Assembly (NCBI GenBank): GCA_017472375.1
Contig: JAFUQL010000280.1
Coordinates: 1 to 6,502 of the forward strand
Origin: Oscillospiraceae bacterium
GTDB taxonomy: Bacteria > Bacillota > Clostridia > Oscillospirales > Ruminococcaceae
DNA: 6,502 nt
Reading direction: 5' to 3'
A program made the translations under genes and the position numbers. The notes beneath the pieces are model-generated. The model worked only from the letters and a program-made list of their open reading frames with translations. It was not told the origin of the DNA and did no database searches. Shown one piece after another: positions 1-5,699 of this stretch (position 1 is the first letter of the stretch; each line of letters opens with the position of its first letter).

Positions 1-497
1 GCAAGACCAGCAACGTGCCCATCCTGCTCATCACCGCAAAGAGCGAGGACGGGGATAAGGTGCTGGGGCTGGACGTGGGCGCGGATGACTACATCACCAA
101 GCCCTTCAGCCCGGTGGAGGTGCAGGCGCGGGTGCGCAGCCATCTGCGGCGGTACACCCGGCTGGGCGGCGCCGAGGGAGGCGCGGCGGAGGGCCGCCTG
201 ACCGTGGGCGGGGTGGAGCTGGACGACGGCTCCAAGACTGTGACGGTGGACGGCGACCCGGTGAGCCTGACCCCCATCGAGTACAACCTGCTGAAGCTGC
301 TGATGAGCCATCCCGGGCAGGTGTTCAGCTCGGCGGAGATCTACCGCCGGGTGTGGAACGAGACCCCTCTGGGCAGCGAGGGGGCCGTGGCGGTGCACAT
401 CCGCCACCTGCGGGAGAAGATCGAAGCAGTTCCCAGCCAGCCCCGCTATTTAAAGGTGGTCTGGGGGCACGGCTACAAAATGGAAGGGGGCAAATGA
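1..497 (+). CDS. OmpR/PhoB-family response regulator, 5' end missing
   Basis: This is a DNA-binding response regulator that would be phosphorylated by the kinase encoded next to it. The reading frame is open from position 3, so the gene starts before the window. The GTG at 15 is an internal valine codon. What remains of the receiver domain starts just before beta-4: ILLITAK carries the switch threonine, GADDYITKPF carries the conserved Lys and cis-Pro, and alpha-5 follows. The phospho-acceptor Asp would lie upstream and is not visible. A Gly/Ala-rich linker leads to a complete winged-helix trans_reg_C domain, with the LTPIEYNLLKLL helix, the recognition helix around AVAVHIRHLREKIE and the wing ending WGHGYKM. 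Roughly 60-70 N-terminal residues are missing by family comparison. The stop TGA at 495-497 lies 2 nt before the kinase start, so the two are co-transcribed. The target genes cannot be read from this sequence. Confidence 0.95.
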   Translation, partial: KTSNVPILLITAKSEDGDKVLGLDVGADDYITKPFSPVEVQARVRSHLRRYTRLGGAEGGAAEGRLTVGGVELDDGSKTVTVDGDPVSLTPIEYNLLKLLMSHPGQVFSSAEIYRRVWNETPLGSEGAVAVHIRHLREKIEAVPSQPRYLKVVWGHGYKMEGGK

Positions 498-499
498 CC

Positions 500-2668
500 A
501 TGAAAAAGCGATACGGACTGAAGTCGGCGGCGGCGTTTCTGGCGCTGGTGCTGGTGGGGGTGCAGGTGGGCCTCCGGGTGCTGTGGCTCTGGTCGGCACT
601 GGGCGGCCCGGGGTTTGCCCGGTTTGAGGCCAGCGACCACTATCTCGACGCCCGGCAGGAACTGGTGGAGCAGCTCACCGACGAGGTGAACGAACTGGGC
701 CTTGAGGGCTTCGACCAGACCCTGTGGGACAAGAACAACACGAACCTGCGGTATGAGGTGTTCCTGTACAGCGCCGACCGCTATGCGCAGGAGCGCAACA
801 TGGTGCGGCTGGAGAACATGGGGCTGGCCCCGGGGGAGTACCTGACGGTGGCGGACTTCCAGTCCGACGGCAGCTATCGGCTGCTGCGGGCGGCCACCAA
901 CCTGCCCGAGGACAAGACCATGACCGACCTCGGGCTGAACGGGTGGGGGATGCAGGGACGGGGCGAGTTTGAGGACAGCACCATCCTGATCCGCTACGGG
1001 GTGGAGATGCCCCTTACCGTCGAGGACGCCCTGATGGACGCCCAGCGTGACTACGAAAACGACCGGGTGCGGTTCTACATCGGCCTTGGTGCGGTGGCGG
1101 TCCTTGGGGTGTGCTGTGCGGCGGCGCTGGTCGTCCACCTGAAGCAGGCGGGACGACAGGCGGACGGCAGTGTGGCCCTCAATTGGATGGACCGCATCCC
1201 GCTGGATGCGCTGGTGCTAGCGGTGCTGGTGCTGCTGCTGTGGCCGGAGCTGACCGGCTATTACTACAGTTTCGGATCGCCGCTTGGGGTGCTGGTGGAC
1301 TTCCTCTACACCGCGTACAACGTGCTGGATATGCTGGGGTTGACGATGCTGGGGGTGGCGCTTGGCTCCCTCGGTGCGGGGCTGCTGGTGCTGCTGCCCC
1401 TGCGCACGCTGGCGGTGCGCGTCCACAGCGGGACGCTCTGGCAGAACACCTTGCTGCGGCGGCTCCGGGATGCCCTGCACCGCGCCGCCGCCGCGCTGCC
1501 GCTGATGTGGCGCACCGTCCTGTGGGCGGGCGGCCTGGTGCTGGCGGAGCTGGCCATCATGCTGTATGTGAACAGCTGGGTGGCGTGGCATTTCCCGTTC
1601 TTTTTCTACTTCCTGATGTTCCTGCCGGTGCTGGCGCTGGCGGTGGGGCAGATCCGCCAGACCGGGCAGCTTGCGAGCCTGCGCGGGTACGTCCGCGCCC
1701 TGGCCGAAGGGCGGCTGACCGAGCGGCCGGATACCCGCGGCCTGCGGGGCGAATATCTGACCCACGCCCGCGATCTGGCGCGGGTGGGCGAGGGGCTGAG
1801 CCGTGCTGTGGAGGAGCGCATGAAGAGCGAGCGACTGAAGACCGAACTGATCACCAACGTATCCCATGACCTGAAGACCCCGCTGACCTCCATCGTGAAC
1901 TATGTGGATCTGCTGCAGAAAGAGCCCCTGGAGCCCCGGGCGGCGGAGTATGTGCAGGTGCTGGCCCGCCAGAGCACCCGGCTGAAGAAGCTCACCGAGG
2001 ATCTGGTGGAGGCGTCCAAGGCGTCCACCGGAAATCTCCCGGTAAAGAACGTCCCCACCGACGTGGCGGAACTGCTGGGGCAGGCGGCGGCGGAGTACGA
2101 ACTGCGCCTGACCGAAGCGCAGCTGACCCCGGTGCTCAGTGTGCAGCCGGGCCTGCGGGCTGTACTGGACGGCCGGCTGATGTGGCGGGTGATGGACAAC
2201 CTGCTGGGCAACGTGTGCAAGTACGCCCTGCCCGGCACCCGGGTCTATCTGGGGGCGCGGCAGTTTGGCGGCGCGGTGGAGATCACCGTGAAAAATGTTT
2301 CGGCACAGGCGCTGAACGTCTCCCCCGATGAGCTGATGGAACGGTTCGTGCGCGGGGATGCCAGCCGCAGCACCGAGGGCAGCGGCCTCGGCCTGAGCAT
2401 CGCAAAAAGTCTTGTGCAGGTGCAGGGCGGCCGGCTGGATCTGACCGTGGACGGCGACCTGTTCAAGGTGTCCATGACCTTTGCGGTGCCCGCGGAACAG
2501 CCCGCGCCCGCCCCGCAGGAAATGCCCGCTCCGGCACCCGCCGCGCCCGCCCCGCAGAGCGAGGAAAAAGCGGCAGAAAAAGCTGAGGAAAACGGAGCAT
2601 TTGCGAGGATGCTGGCCAAAATCAAAGCAAACCGGGCAAAAAACGGGCAGGACGGAAGCAATCCGTAA
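500..2668 (+). CDS. Multi-pass membrane sensor histidine kinase with Pro/Ala-rich C-terminal tail
   Basis: This is the sensor kinase partner of the preceding regulator. The start chosen is ATG 500 (722 aa), because AAGGGGG at 484-490 is then 9 nt away, the same spacing as for potA. ATG 494, which overlaps the regulator's stop as ATGA, is the alternative and adds two residues. TM1 is at about 10-30, followed by an extracytoplasmic segment of about 160 aa (31-189) that I do not recognise. Further hydrophobic spans lie near 190-213, 233-258, 265-300, 335-358 and 362-386. The kinase core has the H box NVSHDLKTP with His456, an N box with Asn571 (NLLGNVCKY), an F box at 616 (ERFVRGD) and the G2 box GSGLGL at 627-632. 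The G1 Asp-x-Gly-x-Gly motif is absent; KNVSAQ around Asn599 stands in its place, which I believe is common in this clostridial kinase clade. Residues 662-722 form a low-complexity tail rich in Pro, Ala, Glu and Lys. The stimulus is unknown. Confidence 0.95.
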   Translation: MKKRYGLKSAAAFLALVLVGVQVGLRVLWLWSALGGPGFARFEASDHYLDARQELVEQLTDEVNELGLEGFDQTLWDKNNTNLRYEVFLYSADRYAQERNMVRLENMGLAPGEYLTVADFQSDGSYRLLRAATNLPEDKTMTDLGLNGWGMQGRGEFEDSTILIRYGVEMPLTVEDALMDAQRDYENDRVRFYIGLGAVAVLGVCCAAALVVHLKQAGRQADGSVALNWMDRIPLDALVLAVLVLLLWPELTGYYYSFGSPLGVLVDFLYTAYNVLDMLGLTMLGVALGSLGAGLLVLLPLRTLAVRVHSGTLWQNTLLRRLRDALHRAAAALPLMWRTVLWAGGLVLAELAIMLYVNSWVAWHFPFFFYFLMFLPVLALAVGQIRQTGQLASLRGYVRALAEGRLTERPDTRGLRGEYLTHARDLARVGEGLSRAVEERMKSERLKTELITNVSHDLKTPLTSIVNYVDLLQKEPLEPRAAEYVQVLARQSTRLKKLTEDLVEASKASTGNLPVKNVPTDVAELLGQAAAEYELRLTEAQLTPVLSVQPGLRAVLDGRLMWRVMDNLLGNVCKYALPGTRVYLGARQFGGAVEITVKNVSAQALNVSPDELMERFVRGDASRSTEGSGLGLSIAKSLVQVQGGRLDLTVDGDLFKVSMTFAVPAEQPAPAPQEMPAPAPAAPAPQSEEKAAEKAEENGAFARMLAKIKANRAKNGQDGSNP

Positions 2669-2715
2669 AAAAGGACGAATAATGGCGTCTCCTGCCAAAT
2701 CTTTGACAAAATCTA
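2669..2715 (+). other. Short spacer after the kinase gene, no terminator seen
   Basis: The stretch between the kinase stop codon and the pot promoter is A-rich. It shows no GC-rich hairpin followed by a T run, so I cannot place an intrinsic terminator here. An ATG at 2682 opens a frame running through the promoter and leader, but it lacks a credible SD and I do not treat it as a gene. Transcripts of the two-component pair may run on into the pot leader. Confidence 0.5.
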
Positions 2716-2721
2716 TTGACA
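2697..2721 (+). repeat. Tandem 12/13-bp direct repeat covering the -35 region
   Basis: AAATCTTTGACA (2697-2708) is followed immediately by AAATCTATTGACA (2709-2721). The copies differ by one inserted A. The second copy supplies the functional -35 hexamer. The first contains a perfect TTGACA that is 29 bp from the -10, too far to serve it. Tandem half-sites over a -35 are a layout used by OmpR/PhoB-type regulators, but those usually repeat every 10-11 bp, so a simple local duplication is equally possible. Confidence 0.75.
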
Positions 2722-2743
2722 CACAGTTCCCCTTTGCTATAAT
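2716..2743 (+). promoter_or_regulatory. Sigma-A type promoter of the pot operon (extended -10)
   Basis: The -35 TTGACA (2716-2721) and -10 TATAAT (2738-2743) are both perfect consensus matches with a 16-bp spacer. A TG at 2735-2736 makes it an extended -10. The region is markedly AT-richer than the flanking genes. The expected transcription start is about 2750, a purine six bases after the -10. A promoter this strong suggests that the main control of the operon lies after initiation, in the leader RNA, or is exerted by a repressor. No start-site data are available here. Confidence 0.88.
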
Positions 2744-2749
2744 AACGAT

Positions 2750-2854
2750 ATGCGTGGTAGTTTTGGCAGTCAGCGTGTCGAAGCGTGCGGCTGCCCCGCG
2801 CATTGGCGTTGTATGTGTCGCTGCAGCTGCGGCCGGGTGTTTGCCGCAGTGTAA
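2750..2854 (+). CDS. Candidate leaderless cysteine-rich upstream peptide (34 aa)
   Basis: An ATG lies exactly at the predicted transcription start. It opens a 34-codon ORF ending with TAA at 2852-2854. Because the ATG would be the first codon of the mRNA, no SD is possible, and translation would have to be leaderless. The peptide has six cysteines (13, 15, 21, 23, 25, 27) in the stretch CGCPAHWRCMCRCSC, with three arginines among or next to them. A second in-frame ATG at 2813 would give a 13-aa form, but it has no clear SD. I do not recognise the peptide. Its position in the pot leader, its odd composition and a stop codon placed inside the downstream switch suggest a regulatory leader peptide that could stall on Cys or Arg codons. 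It could also be a chance ORF; only conservation would tell. Confidence 0.42.
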   Translation: MRGSFGSQRVEACGCPAHWRCMCRCSCGRVFAAV

Positions 2855-2972
2855 CAAACCTTTGCGGGGTGACATAATTGGCGCTGACCCATCGTGAGAA
2901 GCGGTGGGACAAGGGCCGAGGACGGCGGGGAGGTCCCGTCGCGCTGGCCCTCCGCAAAGGGGGATCTTTAAA
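2839..2972 (+). promoter_or_regulatory. Structured potA leader that can sequester the Shine-Dalgarno (riboswitch-like)
   Basis: CCTTTGCGG (2859-2867) is perfectly complementary to CCGCAAAGG (2952-2960), which includes the start of the potA SD. A G-U (2868-2951) and a G-C (2869-2950) pair extend this helix to 11 bp. It would enclose a 7-bp hairpin (2888-2894 with 2902-2908, loop TGAGAAG) and a second arm (2912-2917 with 2946-2951, capped by 2923-2929 with 2935-2941). Together these form a three-way-junction shape, although the second arm and the closing helix compete for 2950-2951. Upstream, CCGCA (2844-2848) can pair with TGCGG (2863-2867), and GTTTG (2839-2843) with CAAAC (2855-2859); the first of these would break the SD-blocking helix. 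The two states are mutually exclusive, as in a translational riboswitch. From the downstream genes the natural ligand guess is a polyamine. I recall spermidine-responsive leaders being reported before pot genes but cannot test whether this is one. The pairing is read by eye; no folding was run. Confidence 0.6.
2956..2963 (+). promoter_or_regulatory. potA Shine-Dalgarno, the presumed target of the leader switch
   Basis: AAAGGGGG ends 9 nt before the ATG at 2973 and decides the potA start. Its first five bases pair with the anti-SD strand at 2859-2863 in the closed form. A small local hairpin, CCCT (2948-2951) with AGGG (2958-2961), is a second way to hide it. Confidence 0.8.
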
Positions 2973-4019
2973 ATGGATAATAACGTCATCGTATCACTCA
3001 AAAACATTGTCGTTGATTTCGACGATCAGATCATCCTGAATGGTCTGTCCCTGGACATCCATGACAAGGAGTTTGTCACCTTCCTGGGCCCCTCCGGCTG
3101 CGGCAAGACGACCACCCTCCGTGTCATCGGCGGTTTTGTGGAGCCGAAATCGGGCAATGTTTTTTTTAATGGCCAGGACATCGCCGGCCTGCCGCCCTAC
3201 AAGCGCCAGGTGAACACGGTGTTCCAGAAGTACGCCCTGTTCCCGCACCTGAACGTGTTCGAGAACGTGGCCTTCGGTCTGCGCCTGAAAAAGACCGAGG
3301 AGCGCGAGGTGCGCCGCCGGGTGCTGGAGATGCTGGAGGTGGTGGGCCTGAAGGGCTTTGAGCGCCGCAACATCGCCACCCTGTCCGGCGGTCAGCAGCA
3401 GCGCGTGGCCATCGCCCGCGGTCTGGTCAACCAGCCCAAGGTCCTTTTGCTGGACGAGCCTCTGGGTGCGCTGGACCTGAAGCTGCGCAAGGAGATGCAG
3501 CTGGAGCTGAAGCGCCTGCAGCGCGAGATGGACATCACCTTCGTGTACGTCACCCACGATCAGGAGGAAGCCCTGACCATGTCCGACACGGTGGTGGTCA
3601 TGAAGGACGGCCTGATCCAGCAGATCGGCAGCCCCGAGGACATCTACAACGAGCCGGAGAACGCCTTCGTGGCCGAGTTCATCGGCGAGAGCAACATTCT
3701 GGACGGCCTGATGCTGCGCGACTTCTGCGTGGAGTTCGCCGGCAACGAGTTCGCCTGCGTGGACAAGGGCTTTGCCCGCAACCAGCTGGTGCAGGTGGTG
3801 GTGCGCCCCGAGGACATCAAGGTGGTCTCGCCCATTCAGGGCCAGCTCACCGGCCTTGTACGCGAGGTCATCTTCAAGGGCGTCCACTTCGAGATGCACG
3901 TGGAGCAGGGCGGCTTCGAGTGGATCATCCACTCCACCCAGGCCAGCCAGCCCGGCGAGGTCATCGGTATGTGCATCGGGCCGGATGAGATCCACATCAT
4001 GGCCCGCACGGAGGACTGA
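2973..4019 (+). CDS. potA: Spermidine/putrescine ABC transporter ATPase PotA
   Basis: This is the cytoplasmic ATPase subunit that powers polyamine import through PotB and PotC. The product is 348 aa, close to the usual PotA length of about 350-380. Visible motifs are Walker A GPSGCGKT (39-46), Q-loop Gln85 (FQKYALFPH), signature LSGGQ (137-141), Walker B LLLDEP with Asp161 and Glu162, a D-loop at 164-168, and H-loop His195 in VTHDQEEALTMSD. After about residue 240 comes the regulatory TOBE-type domain (FIGESNILDG, then VVVRPEDIKVV). The start at ATG 2973 is supported by the SD. An upstream GTG at 2904 in the same frame lies inside the leader hairpin and lacks an SD. The first 60 or so codons are AT-richer than the rest and include an eight-T run at 3160-3167. 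A GGAGG at 4010-4014 near the end of the gene serves as the SD for potB. Expression is probably governed by the structured leader. Among ATPases of this family, polyamine is favoured by the potBCD neighbours. Confidence 0.95.
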   Translation: MDNNVIVSLKNIVVDFDDQIILNGLSLDIHDKEFVTFLGPSGCGKTTTLRVIGGFVEPKSGNVFFNGQDIAGLPPYKRQVNTVFQKYALFPHLNVFENVAFGLRLKKTEEREVRRRVLEMLEVVGLKGFERRNIATLSGGQQQRVAIARGLVNQPKVLLLDEPLGALDLKLRKEMQLELKRLQREMDITFVYVTHDQEEALTMSDTVVVMKDGLIQQIGSPEDIYNEPENAFVAEFIGESNILDGLMLRDFCVEFAGNEFACVDKGFARNQLVQVVVRPEDIKVVSPIQGQLTGLVREVIFKGVHFEMHVEQGGFEWIIHSTQASQPGEVIGMCIGPDEIHIMARTED

Positions 4020-4022
4020 GCC

Positions 4023-4835
4023 ATGCTGCAGAAAAAGTCACTGGCAGGCCCCTACCTTGTGTGGATGGTGGCCTTCATCATCGCGCCCCTGCTCATCGTG
4101 GGCTACTTTGCCCTCACCGATGCGGCGGGCAATTTCACGCTGGACAACCTGACCACCATCGGCCGCTACAGCACCGTGTTTGCCCGCAGCCTGATTTTGG
4201 CGGCCATCGCCACGGTCATCTGCCTGGTGCTGGCCTTCCCGGTGGGCTACTTCCTGTCCCGCCTGCGCGCGTCCAAGCAGCACATCATGCAGATGCTGGT
4301 GATGCTGCCCATGTGGATGAACTTCCTGCTGCGCACCTACGCGTGGATGAGCCTTCTGGAAAAGAACGGCATCATCAACCGGGTGCTGGGCCTCATCGGC
4401 CTGGGCCCCTTTGACATGATCAACACCTCCGGCGCGGTGGTGCTGGGCATGGTGTACAACTACCTGCCCTATATGATCCTGCCCCTGTACACCGCCATGA
4501 CCAAGATCGATCACAGCATCATCGAGGCGGCGCAGGACCTGGGCGCGGGCATGGGCAAGATCGTCACCCGTGTGCTGATCCCCATGTCGGTGCCCGGCAT
4601 TGCCACCGGCATCACTATGGTGTTCGTGCCGGCGGTGTCCACCTTCATCATCAGCCGTATGCTGGGCGGCGGCTCCAACCTGCTGATCGGCGACCTGATC
4701 GAGCTGCAGTTCCTCGGCAACAGCTACAACTACAATCTGGGCAGTGCCATGAGCCTTGTGCTGATGGTCATCGTCCTGCTGTGCATGAGCTTTACCACCG
4801 ACTTCGGTGAAGAGGGCGTGGAGGGCGTTGTGTAA
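4023..4835 (+). CDS. potB: Spermidine/putrescine ABC transporter permease PotB
   Basis: This is one of the two membrane permeases that form the polyamine translocation path; it contacts PotA through its cytoplasmic EAA loop. The product is 270 aa, normal for PotB. A hydrophobic N-terminal span (about 11-32) is followed by about five more, at roughly 55-80, 88-110, 135-158, 190-212 and 240-258. The RTYAWMSLL segment (103-111) is characteristic of PotB-type permeases. The EAA loop starts at Glu168 (EAAQDLGAGMGK), with Gly174 and Pro187 at the expected places. The start follows the potA stop by 3 nt, with GGAGG (4010-4014) 8 nt upstream of the ATG. The last codons contain GGAGGG (4820-4825), which acts as the SD for potC, and the stop overlaps the potC start as TAATG, implying translational coupling. 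Confidence 0.95.
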   Translation: MLQKKSLAGPYLVWMVAFIIAPLLIVGYFALTDAAGNFTLDNLTTIGRYSTVFARSLILAAIATVICLVLAFPVGYFLSRLRASKQHIMQMLVMLPMWMNFLLRTYAWMSLLEKNGIINRVLGLIGLGPFDMINTSGAVVLGMVYNYLPYMILPLYTAMTKIDHSIIEAAQDLGAGMGKIVTRVLIPMSVPGIATGITMVFVPAVSTFIISRMLGGGSNLLIGDLIELQFLGNSYNYNLGSAMSLVLMVIVLLCMSFTTDFGEEGVEGVV

Positions 4836-5683
4836 TGAAAAAGAAACATTGGCGCGCCCTGCAGCGGGCGTATCTCGTGATGCTGTTCTCCTTTCTGTAT
4901 CTGCCCATCGCCGTGATGGCGGTGTTCAGCTTCAATGAGAGCAAGAGCCGCTCGGTGTTCACCGGCTTCACGCTGGACTGGTATAAGAGCCTGTTCAGCA
5001 ACAGCATGATCCTGGATGCGCTGGCCCTCAGCCTGGTCATCGCTGTGATCTCGGCGGTCATCTCCACCGTGCTGGGCACCATGGCGGCCATCGGCATCAG
5101 CAGCATGGACCGCAGAAGCCGGCTGATCATCAGCAACCTGAGCTATGTGCCCATCGTCAACCCGGAGATCATCACCGGCGTGTCCCTGATGCTGCTGTTC
5201 GTGGCCTATCAGAGCTTCGCCGCGTGGGCCAACAGCGAGATGGGCTCCGCTGTGCTGCCCGAGGCCATCTTCGGCTGGCCGACCCTTCTCATCGCCCACA
5301 TCTCCTTCTGCCTGCCCTACGTCATTTTCAACGTCAGCCCCAAGCTGCGGCAGATGGACGTGCGCCTGTACGAGGCGGCGCTGGATCTGGGCTGCACCCC
5401 CAAGCAGGCTTTCTTCAAGGTGGTCCTGCCCGAGCTGATGCCGGCCATCCTGTCGGCGTTCCTCATCTGCATCACCTATTCCATCGATGATTTCATCATC
5501 TCCTACTTCACCTGCGGCACCCTGCAGACCTTGCCCATCGCCATCTACAGCATGACCCGCAAAAAGGTCAGCCCGGAGATCAACGCCCTGTCCACCATCA
5601 TGTTCCTGGCGATCCTGGCCATCATCCTGATCACCAACTTCATGGACAGCCGGCAGTACCACAAGGATCAGCAGAAGCACTGA
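4835..5683 (+). CDS. potC: Spermidine/putrescine ABC transporter permease PotC
   Basis: This is the second permease of the importer and pairs with PotB in the membrane. The product is 282 aa, slightly longer than typical PotC proteins of about 260. It shows an N-terminal span (about 12-33), further spans near 63-88, 103-125, 149-168, 203-225 and 252-268, and a canonical EAA loop from Glu180 (EAALDLGCTPKQAF) to Pro198. The SIDDFIISYF segment (216-225) is a strong PotC signature. A stretch at about 126-148 (QSFAAW...IFGW) looks like an insertion of roughly ten or more residues compared with the E. coli protein as I remember it, probably in an external loop. The ATG overlaps the last base of the potB stop, and the SD GGAGGG ends 9 nt upstream. 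Confidence 0.95.
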   Translation: MKKKHWRALQRAYLVMLFSFLYLPIAVMAVFSFNESKSRSVFTGFTLDWYKSLFSNSMILDALALSLVIAVISAVISTVLGTMAAIGISSMDRRSRLIISNLSYVPIVNPEIITGVSLMLLFVAYQSFAAWANSEMGSAVLPEAIFGWPTLLIAHISFCLPYVIFNVSPKLRQMDVRLYEAALDLGCTPKQAFFKVVLPELMPAILSAFLICITYSIDDFIISYFTCGTLQTLPIAIYSMTRKKVSPEINALSTIMFLAILAIILITNFMDSRQYHKDQQKH

Positions 5684-5699
5684 GAAAGGGAAGCAAAAG

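Noticed and set aside
15..497. GTG at 15 as the true start of the response regulator
   Set aside because: The frame is open to the window edge, and starting there would begin the protein at beta-4 of the receiver. It is an internal Val in a truncated gene.
353..499. Upstream extension of the kinase to 353
   Set aside because: This region encodes the winged-helix end of the regulator in another frame. The extension has no membrane or kinase features, whereas 500 and 494 have an SD and lead directly into TM1.
2703..2708. First TTGACA as a second promoter
   Set aside because: No -10-like hexamer lies 16-18 bp downstream of it, so I treat it as part of the direct repeat only.
2682..2897. Open frame from the ATG at 2682 through the promoter
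   Set aside because: There is no SD, it spans the promoter itself, and the translation shows no recognisable features. Any mRNA from the pot promoter starts after this ATG.
2904..2972. GTG at 2904 as an earlier potA start
   Set aside because: It lies in the stem of a leader hairpin without an SD, and the added residues are Gly/Arg-rich and unlike PotA. ATG 2973 has a well-spaced SD.
2750..2972. Intrinsic transcription terminator within the leader
   Set aside because: None of the GC-rich hairpins is followed by a T run, so control at translation fits better than transcription attenuation.
1217..3007. Long open frame of 596 codons on the minus strand
   Set aside because: It runs antisense across the kinase gene, the pot promoter and the potA start, and its translation is His/Gln/Arg/Pro-rich with no domain. 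It is the expected shadow of GC-rich coding DNA.
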